6,626 nucleotides of DNA from an uncultured Pirellula sp. (GCA_903837255.1 CAILTZ010000368.1:1-6626); one strand, 5' to 3'; shown: positions 1 through 6,519, numbered from the stretch's first letter. Notes: generated by a model from the sequence alone, not told the origin. Made by a program: numbers and translations.

Positions 1-1
1 C

Positions 2-799
2 AACGAACTTGCAGGACTCTCCTCGGCGATGGCCCAAGAACCCAATCAGGGCAACCAGCCTCAGGGCAACCAGCCTCAGGGCAACCAGCCTCAGGGCAAC
101 CAGCCTCAAGGCAACCAGCCGCAAGGCAATCAGCCACAGGGCAACCAAGCCAATAATCCAGGGAATGCCCCCATGAGTCAGGCGATTCCTCAGTCGGCTA
201 AGGAGCTCGCGAGGATGCTCGATGCGCTCGACCAGCAGTTAGCCAATTCCGAAGGTTCGCAAGAAGCGAACTCCGAGAACACGGGCAATCAACAGTCGCA
301 AGATGCGCAAGCCAATGCGGAGGGGAAGAGCAATACCGAACCAGCGGCCGATCAGAATGCATCCGATCAAGCGAATTCGCAGCAGAATTCAAAGAACAGT
401 TCACAGCAGAGCAACTCCCCATCGAAGCCCGGATCTCAGAAGGCGCTTGCCGACGCGGCCAATCAGATCGCCTCCCAGCTACAGAGCCAGCGATTGGCCA
501 ATCGCAATGCGGCCAAGCAGCGGGGTCAGAATGCCAAGAAGCAGTCGAGCCAAGACGCATCGGAGCCTGATGATACGGGTCGAACCGAGAATCAGCCGGT
601 TGGCAATTCGGCTTTGCCAAACGTGATGCTCGATAAGGGGATGGAGTGGGGCAAGTTGCGAGAGCAGCGGGCCGAGCAGGTGATTGAAGGGAAGCGAGAG
701 TTCCTGGACCCCGAGTTCGGGGATGCGATCCGTGCCTACTACCGCGCTTTGGGCAAGCAGGGACTCGACAAGAAGCCTGCGATCGTTCCCAACAGATAG
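2..799 (+). CDS. C-terminal part of a larger Q/N-rich protein (5' end outside window)
   Basis: The reading frame is open from the first complete codon at base 2 (NELAGLSSA...) into the ATG at 29, and that ATG has no Shine-Dalgarno sequence. I therefore read this as the 3' end of a longer gene, not a 256-residue protein starting at 29. Numbering residues from the ATG, 8-40 carry six GNQPQ repeats plus a partial one. Residues about 48-70 may form a short helix (SAKELARMLDALDQQL). Residues about 75-190 are a low-complexity Q/N/S/A-rich linker. The last 58 or so residues look ordered, with MEWGKLREQ, KREFLDPEFGDAIRAYYRAL and a basic end. A terminal WGxL...YYRaL element after a long Q/N-rich region is something I associate with large planctomycete coiled-coil or DUF4175-like proteins; this is from memory and unverified. 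Function is unknown. Translation ends at TAG 797-799, and the next gene on this strand starts 141 bp later. Confidence 0.75.
   Translation, partial: NELAGLSSAMAQEPNQGNQPQGNQPQGNQPQGNQPQGNQPQGNQPQGNQANNPGNAPMSQAIPQSAKELARMLDALDQQLANSEGSQEANSENTGNQQSQDAQANAEGKSNTEPAADQNASDQANSQQNSKNSSQQSNSPSKPGSQKALADAANQIASQLQSQRLANRNAAKQRGQNAKKQSSQDASEPDDTGRTENQPVGNSALPNVMLDKGMEWGKLREQRAEQVIEGKREFLDPEFGDAIRAYYRALGKQGLDKKPAIVPNR
50..148 (+). repeat. 15-bp tandem repeat encoding (GNQPQ)6 plus GNQ
   Basis: There are six in-frame 15-bp units at 50, 65, 80, 95, 110 and 125, followed by a partial GNQ unit at 140-148. Units 1-3 are identical (GGCAACCAGCCTCAG). Unit 4 differs at the last base, unit 5 also at the Pro codon, and unit 6 at the Asn and Pro codons. 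All differences are synonymous, so the peptide repeat is perfect while the DNA decays from 5' to 3'. This fits recent expansion at the 5' side by slippage or unequal exchange. Because the unit is a multiple of three, copy-number change would not shift the frame. Confidence 0.95.
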
Positions 800-940
800 C
801 AGATAGCAATATCGGGCAGAGTAGCGCCGCTAGTCGATCTCGTTTAACCCGCAGCCAACGGTCAGGAGTTTAACCAGGACCGCTGATGGAACAGCCAAGC
901 GGTGAAGTGTTTACCATTGAAAATTGAAAGCGGAGTCGTC

Positions 941-1951
941 ATGCGCGTCGTTATCACAGGTGGAGGTGGATTCCTCGGTGATCAGCTTTGCACAGCATTG
1001 CTTGAAAGAGGTTCGCTTCTAGGGCCAGACTCTCAGGAGCAGTCGATCGAGAAAATCATCCTGCTGGATGCTCACTTTGCTCGACTTGTAGCGTATTCTC
1101 CGAGCCCAATCCTCGTCGAGCGTGTTGTCGGTAGCATCGAGTCGCAGGAAGCGATCGACGAGGCCCTGGGCACAACGTCGGATCTAGCGATCTTTCATTT
1201 GGCCTCGATGGTCAGTGGCGAATGCGAGGATCGCTTTGATGATGCAATCAGTGTGAACCTTAACGGCGGCTTGCGGTTGCTCGAATCGGCTCGTCGGATC
1301 GGACCTAGTTGCCGGTTTGTGTTTGCTAGTAGCATCGCTTGTTTTGGCGGGCCGGCTTTGAAGGACCCCTGCGATGACTGGACGAAGCTTACTCCGCAGA
1401 CGACTTATGGGATGACCAAAGCGATCCTTGAACTGCTCATCAGCGATTATGCGCGCAAGGGGTTTGTCGATGGCCGTGCCGCGCGATTGCCCACGGTGAT
1501 CATCAGGCCTGGCAAGCCCAACGCGGCGGCTTCGAGCTGGGCTAGCGGTATGTTTCGTGAGCCCCTCGGGGGCATCGATTGCATGCTGCCAGTCCATTTT
1601 CAGCAGCGGCATCCGATGACCGGCTATCGGGCGGTGATCGATTCACTGATCGCGATTCATAATCTGCCCGCTGAGCGAATCGGCCGCGATCGCTCGATCG
1701 GACTTGCTGCGATGAGTGTGACACCTGCGATGGCCCAAGCGGCCCTTGAGGCAGCCACCAGCGGGTTGGAGTCTGTGAGCTTACCCGGCAGACTTGGCAA
1801 GATTGTTCTAGCACCCGATGCGCGCATCCAGGGGATTGTCGATCAGTGGCCAGTGTCGATCGATGGTAGTCGGGCGCTGAGCCTAGGGCTCCCCGGCCCG
1901 CCGAGCTTGGTCGAGATCATTCGAGGTTTTGTCAAGGATTTTATGAGTTAG
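941..1951 (+). CDS. denD: NAD-dependent epimerase/dehydratase, D-erythronate dehydrogenase-like (extended SDR)
   Basis: This 336-residue extended short-chain dehydrogenase has an N-terminal Rossmann motif, GGGGFLG (residues 7-13, GxxGxxG). An acidic residue follows strand 2 (LLD, D43), which favours NAD over NADP. Also visible are FHLASMVSGECEDRFD (85-100), SSIACFGG with candidate catalytic Ser131, YGMTK (Tyr156 and Lys160 of YxxxK), and a substrate segment with RLPTVIIRPGKPNAAASS (182-199) and REPLGG. The HLAxxVSGE, RPGxPNxAASS and REPLxG stretches match my memory of DenD, which oxidises D-erythronate at the start of tetronate catabolism; length fits too. None of the usual partners (otnI, otnK, otnC) is in view, so the true substrate is unproven and the symbol is provisional. 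I chose ATG 941 because the Rossmann strand begins there and GGAG lies 5 nt upstream; GTG 902 would add an unconserved tail. The 3' end overlaps flhA by 11 bp. Confidence 0.8.
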   Translation: MRVVITGGGGFLGDQLCTALLERGSLLGPDSQEQSIEKIILLDAHFARLVAYSPSPILVERVVGSIESQEAIDEALGTTSDLAIFHLASMVSGECEDRFDDAISVNLNGGLRLLESARRIGPSCRFVFASSIACFGGPALKDPCDDWTKLTPQTTYGMTKAILELLISDYARKGFVDGRAARLPTVIIRPGKPNAAASSWASGMFREPLGGIDCMLPVHFQQRHPMTGYRAVIDSLIAIHNLPAERIGRDRSIGLAAMSVTPAMAQAALEAATSGLESVSLPGRLGKIVLAPDARIQGIVDQWPVSIDGSRALSLGLPGPPSLVEIIRGFVKDFMS

Positions 1952-4046
1952 CAAAAGCATGGTCATTGAGCTCGACCACCCCGACCGATTCGACTTGGGT
2001 GTCGTTTGAGATTTCGCTGGTAGACAGAACATGCAGATTCGGTATCGAATCGCGCAAGGTCTTGCGGACCAAGGGACGGATCTGGGGGTTGACCAGGAGG
2101 ACTGCCGGACGGGCTTGGTCCTCCAGTGCACTGATGAAGCCTTTGAGTTGTTGGATCACAGGCCGGAGCATGCTCGGTGGACAAGGGGCATCAGAGAGCC
2201 GAGGGTTTTGTAAGGCGGCGGCAAAAGTGTCTTCGATCCATGGATCGAGGGTGATCGCAAGGATACGGTTTCGGGAGTCTCGCAGTCGTTGGCACAGGGT
2301 TCGGGCCATGCGCTGTCGGACTTTTTCGGTGAGCAAGTCAAGGTCTTTGTTTTCCGTCGCGTGATCGCCGAGGGTTTCGAGCACGAGGTTCAAGGGTCGG
2401 ATCGGCACGCCTTCGTCGAGCAGATTTTTGAGGATTTGCTGGACCTCTGAAAGTCGCATCACCGAAGGGATCAGTTCATCGACCGTCGATGGGTTGGATT
2501 TGTGAAGTTGATCGATCAGTTGTTTGGAGACTTCTCGCGAGAGCAGTTCCGAAGCATGTTGGTTGGCAACGACCAGCAAATGATTCGCGATGACTTGGCC
2601 GCATTCCCAGACGCGGAATCCTTGGGCCTCGGCGGCGGCTTGGTCGGCAGGATCGATCCAAAGGGCTTTTTTGCCTGTTGCTGGGTCGCTAGCAGGGTCC
2701 CCTTGGATCGTCGAGTTGGGCAATTGGCCACGGCGTGAGGGGACAGCAAGGAGTCGTTCGGGGACTAGCGTACCAGAAGAAACCGGGTTCCCGTACAGCG
2801 AAAATTCGTATTGAAACGATGGTAGGTTTAAGCGGTCTTTGATGCGGACCATGGGCAAAAGGATTCCGAGTTCAGCGGCCAGTTGCGTCCGAACCGCGCC
2901 GATGCGTTTCATGATATCGCTACCGTTTTTCGGATCGACTAGCGGAACGAGTTTGGCACCGAGTTCGAGCCTCAGCGGATCCTCGTGAAGGTAGTCCTCG
3001 ATCTTTTTCTCAGGCTCTTTAGACCGCGAAAGCAGAGCTTGTTCCTCGCGGTGGCGACTGTTTTGCGACTCTTGCCGCTGCTGGTTTTGGAGGATGAATG
3101 CTAAGCCGACCATCGAGCCACCGAGAGCAAGGATCGGCACGGGGGGCATGGAGGTAAACAAGAGCAGGCCTAGGAAACCGCCAGCGATGACAAGGGGCGT
3201 GGGATTGGAGAAGACTTGGCCGAGCAGATCTTTTGAAAGGTCTGATCGCTGCGTCGAGCGAGTGGTCAACATGGCCGCGGCGATCGAGACCAGCAGGGCA
3301 GGGAGTTGGGTAGCAAGTCCATCACCGATGGTCAGTTTGCAGTAGGTCGAGGCAGCTTGGGGGATAGAAAGGCCGTAGTAGACCAGTCCCATATAGATAC
3401 CACCTAGGAGGTTCAGAGCCGTGATGACCAATCCTGCGATGGCGTCTCCCCGGACGAATTTGCTGGCCCCGTCCATGGAGCCATAGAAGTCAGCTTGCTG
3501 GGTGACCTCTGCTCGCCGCCGTTGGGCTTCGTTGTTATCGATCGCACCGGCACCGAGGTCAGCGTCGATGGCCAATTGTCTGCCAGGTAAGGCATCGAGA
3601 GCAAAGCGGGCGGCGACTTCCCCGATCCGCGTGGCTCCTTTGGTGATGACCACAAAATTGATCAAGAAAATGATTAAAAAAAGTAAGATTCCCACTTCGA
3701 TTTTGTCCCCGGCGACAAACGCCCCGAAGGCTTCTACCACTCGACCGGCCACGGCGCTCGAGCCGCTCGAGTCCTGGGTTAGGATCAGGCGGGTGGTTGC
3801 GATGTTTAGGGCCAGGCGACCGAGGGTGGTGGCAAGAAGGATCGAGGGGAAAACGCTGAACTCCAACGGAGCGCTGACCGATAGAGTCGTCAGCAGCACC
3901 ATCACCGAAACGGCGATGTTGGCAACAAGCAGTAGATCTACGAGTGCCGATGGGAGCGGGACCAGGACCACGGCGATGCAGGCCAGGATACCAGCGGGCA
4001 CCAAGAGGCTCCGGTAGCGGAGGAACAACGCGACAAGTTTTTCCAT
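1941..4046 (-). CDS. flhA: Flagellar biosynthesis protein FlhA (export-gate component)
   Basis: This 701-residue protein has the normal FlhA length and architecture. FlhA is an inner-membrane export-gate protein of the flagellar type III apparatus. Its membrane part couples proton flow to export and its cytosolic domain forms a ring that docks chaperone-substrate complexes. About eight hydrophobic segments fall within residues 12-320. The FHIPEP-family region contains LGRLALNIATTRLIL (75-89), INFVVITKGATRIGEVAARF (129-148), PGRQLAIDADLGAGAID (154-170) and ADFYGSMDGASKFVRGDAIAG (185-205). IGDGLATQLPALLVS (240-254) follows. After a charged, Q-rich linker (about 321-355) comes the cytosolic domain, with KALWIDP (460-466), a SEVQQILKNLL helix (533-543), LETLGDHA and a final HVLSTSEIS (672-680). 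ADFYGxMDGASKFVRGDA favours flagellar FlhA over injectisome SctV. An in-frame TAG upstream makes ATG 4046 the first start; the Shine-Dalgarno is weak. No other flagellar gene is in the window. Confidence 0.95.
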   Translation of the reverse strand: MEKLVALFLRYRSLLVPAGILACIAVVLVPLPSALVDLLLVANIAVSVMVLLTTLSVSAPLEFSVFPSILLATTLGRLALNIATTRLILTQDSSGSSAVAGRVVEAFGAFVAGDKIEVGILLFLIIFLINFVVITKGATRIGEVAARFALDALPGRQLAIDADLGAGAIDNNEAQRRRAEVTQQADFYGSMDGASKFVRGDAIAGLVITALNLLGGIYMGLVYYGLSIPQAASTYCKLTIGDGLATQLPALLVSIAAAMLTTRSTQRSDLSKDLLGQVFSNPTPLVIAGGFLGLLLFTSMPPVPILALGGSMVGLAFILQNQQRQESQNSRHREEQALLSRSKEPEKKIEDYLHEDPLRLELGAKLVPLVDPKNGSDIMKRIGAVRTQLAAELGILLPMVRIKDRLNLPSFQYEFSLYGNPVSSGTLVPERLLAVPSRRGQLPNSTIQGDPASDPATGKKALWIDPADQAAAEAQGFRVWECGQVIANHLLVVANQHASELLSREVSKQLIDQLHKSNPSTVDELIPSVMRLSEVQQILKNLLDEGVPIRPLNLVLETLGDHATENKDLDLLTEKVRQRMARTLCQRLRDSRNRILAITLDPWIEDTFAAALQNPRLSDAPCPPSMLRPVIQQLKGFISALEDQARPAVLLVNPQIRPLVRKTLRDSIPNLHVLSTSEISNDTQVESVGVVELNDHAFANS

Positions 4047-4138
4047 GGGTGCCGATTTCCAATTCGTGCTTGCTTTGAAACCGTTGAAAAACTAACCTTC
4101 GAGCCGTTCCGAAGTCCAGACCGATTCAGTCCGCTACA
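4047..4138. other. Divergent intergenic region between flhA and the sulfotransferase gene
   Basis: These 92 bp must hold the starts of both divergent transcripts unless flhA is read from elsewhere. On the flhA side I see no convincing -35/-10 pair, no sigma-54 (-24/-12) site and no FliA-type flagellar promoter. Two TTGAAA hexamers lie 9 bp apart at 4075-4080 and 4084-4089, of unknown meaning. On the sulfotransferase side the only core-like element is the TACAAT annotated separately. Confidence 0.6.
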
Positions 4139-4140
4139 AT
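4135..4140 (+). promoter_or_regulatory. Possible -10 hexamer (TACAAT) overlapping the sulfotransferase start
   Basis: TACAAT differs from the consensus TATAAT at one base. It overlaps the first candidate ATG (4139) and ends 7 nt before a second in-frame ATG at 4148. Transcription from it would begin at or next to 4148 and give a leaderless mRNA, which would fit the absence of a Shine-Dalgarno sequence. No recognisable -35 lies 16-18 bp upstream, so it could be chance. Confidence 0.3.
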
Positions 4141-5278
4141 GGTAAGCATGGTCAAAGCCGAGCCGAGTAAACCGCTGAAGTATTCGATTTTCATGCCTAG
4201 GATTTGGCATGGAATGCCTCCCCAGGTTTGGTTCCCGCTTTTGATTCGAAACGGTTTTCGGATTTCTTTTTCCAGAATGCATCATGCTCTGGGGGTCAGC
4301 GCCTTTTGCCCAACGACTGCAATGCTAGCAATGACCCAGCATTTGGGTTGGGGGCGGGCGATTTCCCGGACACGCATCGAGCAGCCACCGGTCTTTATTC
4401 TGGGGCATTGGCGAAGTGGCACGACGCTTTTGCACGAGTATCTAGGGTTGGACCCGAGGTTTGCTTGGCCGACGACCTACCAATGCTTTGCACCTTGGCA
4501 TTTTCTTTTGACCGAGGGTTTGGTGGCACGGTATGGCAATGCGTTGCTACCGGATCGACGACCGATGGACAACATGAAGGCGGGTTGGTCGCTTCCTCAG
4601 GAGGACGAGTTTGCGATGATGAATCTCGGAGCGCCTTCGCCGTATTTGCGGTTGATGTTCCCCAACCACCGTGTTCCTTACACTGACACGTTGGACTCTG
4701 CGGGATTTGAGCCCGAGCACCTGCGGGCTTGGCGTCATCAATTCGAATGGTTCTTAAAAGCGCTCACCTACAAGACAGGCAAGCAGTTGTTGCTCAAGAG
4801 TCCGCCTCACACCGGGCGGCTTGCGATTTTGCGGGATATGTATCCACAAGCCAAATTCATTCATATCGTGCGGGACCCTCGCAAGCTCTATCCGTCGACG
4901 ATGAAGCTTTGGAATTCCCTCGACGAGCATCAATCGCTTCAGACACCTACGGACCAATCGAGGCTTCAAGCCTTCGTGTTAGAATCTTTACGATCCATGT
5001 ACAGGGCTTTCGAACGCGATCGCGGGAGTGTTCCCGACAATCAGATCATCGATGTTCGCTACGAAGAATTTATCGCCAAACCGGTTGAGACGCTCGAAGC
5101 GATCTATCGCCATTTGGACTTGGGAGATCACCAGGGAGTGAACCCGTTGTGGCGTGCCAAGAGCGAGCAGGAGAGGGGCTACCAGACCAACAAGCTAGAG
5201 CTTAATTCTGATCAAGAGACGATGATCCTTGAGCATTGGGGCGATTACGCCCGAGAGTATGGTTACTTGGAAACGTGA
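4139..5278 (+). CDS. PAPS-dependent sulfotransferase family protein
   Basis: This 379-residue protein has the two nucleotide-binding signatures of PAPS sulfotransferases, enzymes that move a sulfuryl group from 3'-phosphoadenylyl sulfate to a hydroxyl or amine acceptor. The 5'-phosphosulfate loop is FILGHWRSGTTLLHEYL (residues 86-102, RSGTT core). The 3'-phosphate site is FIHIVRDPRKLYPSTMKLW (240-258). LLLKSPPH (217-224) and VRYEEFIAKPVETLEAIYRHL (306-326) also match the family as I remember it (Sulfotransferase_3 type), as does a late LNSDQE segment. There is no signal peptide, so it probably acts in the cytosol; the first 80 or so residues are aromatic-rich with unclear function. The acceptor cannot be told from sequence. 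ATG 4139 is the longest start, but ATG 4148 (MVKAEPSK) is equally possible; neither has a Shine-Dalgarno. The gene diverges from flhA, and its 3' end overlaps the SGNH hydrolase gene by 16 bp. Confidence 0.9.
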   Translation: MVSMVKAEPSKPLKYSIFMPRIWHGMPPQVWFPLLIRNGFRISFSRMHHALGVSAFCPTTAMLAMTQHLGWGRAISRTRIEQPPVFILGHWRSGTTLLHEYLGLDPRFAWPTTYQCFAPWHFLLTEGLVARYGNALLPDRRPMDNMKAGWSLPQEDEFAMMNLGAPSPYLRLMFPNHRVPYTDTLDSAGFEPEHLRAWRHQFEWFLKALTYKTGKQLLLKSPPHTGRLAILRDMYPQAKFIHIVRDPRKLYPSTMKLWNSLDEHQSLQTPTDQSRLQAFVLESLRSMYRAFERDRGSVPDNQIIDVRYEEFIAKPVETLEAIYRHLDLGDHQGVNPLWRAKSEQERGYQTNKLELNSDQETMILEHWGDYAREYGYLET

Positions 5279-6102
5279 TCTACCGTTTCCAGAGCTCCAA
5301 GGATGATTTTCGACCAGACATGGTAGCCGTCGTCGTTTAGGTGGAGTCGATCTGATTTGAAAAGTTCGGCTCGAGGGTGACCATCGCGATCCAGGAATGC
5401 GTACGCGGTTGGGATGTAGTAAACACCGGGAGTGCTTTCGGCAATTTTGCGGAGCATCGAGTTGGTGACTTGGATCCGTTGCCAGTACTTATAGCGCACA
5501 GGGGTGGGAGTTACGGGTAGCAAGTGGATTTGGACGTTGGGTTGTTCGTGACGCAGTTGGGCGATGACTATTCGGGCGAGTTTTGAGACGGTTTGAGGAT
5601 CGGTATCATCGTCTTTTCCGGTGATATCGTTGGCGATAAAGACAACGGCTTTGGAGAATTTCAGGCCGTGGATCAGTTCGGGAGTGTAGATTGCAAGGTC
5701 TCGGTAGCGGGCACCGCCGTAAGCTCGTTTGACGACTTTCAGCGGAGCTAGGTCTTGTTCGAAAGTTTCCCAGAGTCGAAACGAGGAGCTACCCAGGAGC
5801 AGGGTGTGTTCTGGGCTCCCTTGGGTTGCGTTGTTGGCTGAAAGCTGATCGACATCCGGTTGCCACTTCAGGGATTTCTCTCGGAATGCTGCCAGGAGTT
5901 CCTCGACGGCCTTGGGGGCGTTGGGGTCGAAAGCGACGAGGGATTCATCCTCATCGGGCTGGGTTTCCTGGGAAACGGCAGGCAGGGTGCAGATAAGCAC
6001 GGTTGCGATCCAGACACCGACGTTCCACAAGTGGTTGTAGTTCCACGGGTGGCAGGAGTGAAAACGGCAACGTGGACGAGCCGAAGTTTTACGGTTTCTC
6101 AT
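5263..6102 (-). CDS. Exported SGNH/GDSL-type hydrolase
   Basis: This 279-residue protein has the conserved blocks of SGNH hydrolases, a fold of esterases, acyl-esterases and lipases acting on lipids or acylated glycans. Block I is LLLGSSSFRLW (101-111) with probable nucleophile Ser106. The block II Gly is in KRAYGG (125-130). Block III is FIANDI (155-160) with Asn158 for the oxyanion hole. Block V is SDRLHLNDDGYHVW (250-263), giving Asp251 and His254. A GSSS form of block I occurs in the family. A basic n-region (1-26) followed by a hydrophobic stretch (27-43) and PAVSQ suggests a Sec signal peptide cut near residue 44; there is no good lipobox. The n-region is unusually long and rich in His, Asn and Trp, but ATG 6102 is the only good start. 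The small upstream gene ends 17 bp away on the same strand, suggesting an operon. Substrate is unknown; glycan deacylation is a guess. Confidence 0.88.
   Translation of the reverse strand: MRNRKTSARPRCRFHSCHPWNYNHLWNVGVWIATVLICTLPAVSQETQPDEDESLVAFDPNAPKAVEELLAAFREKSLKWQPDVDQLSANNATQGSPEHTLLLGSSSFRLWETFEQDLAPLKVVKRAYGGARYRDLAIYTPELIHGLKFSKAVVFIANDITGKDDDTDPQTVSKLARIVIAQLRHEQPNVQIHLLPVTPTPVRYKYWQRIQVTNSMLRKIAESTPGVYYIPTAYAFLDRDGHPRAELFKSDRLHLNDDGYHVWSKIILGALETVDHVSK
5268..5291. terminator. Perfect 8-bp inverted repeat over the convergent gene ends (possible bidirectional terminator)
   Basis: TGGAAACG at 5268-5275 is the exact reverse complement of CGTTTCCA at 5284-5291, and the 8-base loop holds the sulfotransferase TGA (5276-5278). 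One more T-G wobble pair is possible at the base. The repeat sits across the 16-bp overlap of two convergent genes, so it would form a hairpin at the 3' end of either transcript. No T-tract follows directly on either side, so it is not a classic intrinsic terminator; an RNA 3'-end stabiliser is also possible. Confidence 0.45.
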
Positions 6103-6119
6103 AGCAGGTTGGTGAGGAG

Positions 6120-6422
6120 CTAAACCAGGTCGCGGAGGGATCGATCGATTTGATCGAGCGTTGATTCAGCGCATGCTACTACATCGTCGGAGCCTAGAGA
6201 AGTCGCTTGGGTTGGCAGTGGTCGTTGGTACCCGAGGGATCGGACGACTTCGAGGATCTCGCTACAGGTTGGGAACTTTCGCCCGCTGGAGTGTTTGTAT
6301 CGCTCTAGGGCTTGCATGAATTCCAGTTCGTCGGCTGAGTAATCCCTTTCGCAGGTTGTCGGGTCGATTTGTTTGCGTTTGGTCGATTTGTGGTAGGTGC
6401 GGTTGGTGGGAGCTTTAAACAT
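6120..6422 (-). CDS. Small planctomycete-type conserved protein (ERDYS...[16 protein letters not shown])
   Basis: Read from ATG 6422 this gives 100 residues. A basic N-terminus ([17 protein letters not shown]) leads into [44 protein letters not shown] (residues about 23-66). A polar tail with a predicted helix ([17 protein letters not shown]) follows. I recognise the core from many short hypothetical proteins in planctomycete genomes. I know no assigned function and have not verified the match. The order ADELEFMxALExYK, then [16 protein letters not shown], suggests a compact helical domain with a helix-turn-helix-like second half, but DNA binding is not shown. The frame stays open back to ATG 6572, yet the 50 extra residues lack the core's character and lie opposite a likely plus-strand promoter, so I prefer 6422. 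AAGG about 12 nt upstream is a weak Shine-Dalgarno. It sits 17 bp ahead of the SGNH hydrolase gene, probably in one transcript. Confidence 0.65.
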   Translation of the reverse strand: MFKAPTNRTYHKSTKRKQIDPTTCERDYSADELEFMQALERYKHSSGRKFPTCSEILEVVRSLGYQRPLPTQATSLGSDDVVACAESTLDQIDRSLRDLV

Positions 6423-6464
6423 TCCGTGGGCCCTTGGGGACAAAAAACGCTGATGGGTTTGATT

Positions 6465-6493
6465 TTGGGAAGAATCTGTGCGATCGGTACAAT
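6465..6493 (+). promoter_or_regulatory. Sigma-70-like promoter, TTGGGA-N17-TACAAT
   Basis: TTGGGA (6465-6470, 4 of 6 to TTGACA) and TACAAT (6488-6493, 5 of 6 to TATAAT) are separated by an ideal 17 bp. Transcription would start near 6500 and run right, giving a leader of about 20 nt before ATG 6520. The -10 is partly inside the palindrome ACAATTGT. This is the best core promoter I could find in the window. Confidence 0.5.
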
Positions 6494-6519
6494 TGTCGGG
6501 CTTTACCGACACGCTAAAG

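Noticed and set aside
50..148. CRISPR-like array
   Set aside because: The 15-bp units are contiguous, in frame and have no spacers; they encode a peptide repeat.
198..809. 203-codon minus-strand ORF opposite the Q/N-rich gene
   Set aside because: It is antisense to a clearly coding repeat-bearing frame; its translation is rich in Arg, Pro and Ser with no domain pattern.
902..940. GTG 902 as the start of the denD-like gene
   Set aside because: It adds 13 residues before the Rossmann strand, with no better ribosome site; ATG 941 has GGAG 5 nt upstream.
1960..1978. Inverted repeat TGGTC/GACCA as a terminator between the denD-like gene and flhA
   Set aside because: It is only a 5-bp stem with a 9-base loop inside flhA and no T-tract; expected by chance.
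3502..4017. 171-codon plus-strand ORF inside flhA
   Set aside because: It is antisense to the FlhA membrane domain, with a low-complexity Arg/Thr/Ala-rich product; flhA motifs explain the region fully.
1941..4046. Injectisome export gate (SctV) instead of FlhA
   Set aside because: The ADFYGxMDGASKFVRGDA segment and the overall motif set fit flagellar FlhA better, and no injectisome genes are nearby.
4204..4686. 160-codon plus-strand ORF inside the sulfotransferase gene
   Set aside because: It is another frame of the same strand; the sulfotransferase motifs lie in the 4139-5278 frame.
6428..6440. GGGCCC palindrome and CCCTTGGGG as a hairpin
   Set aside because: The stem is too short, with almost no loop and no T-tract in the right place.
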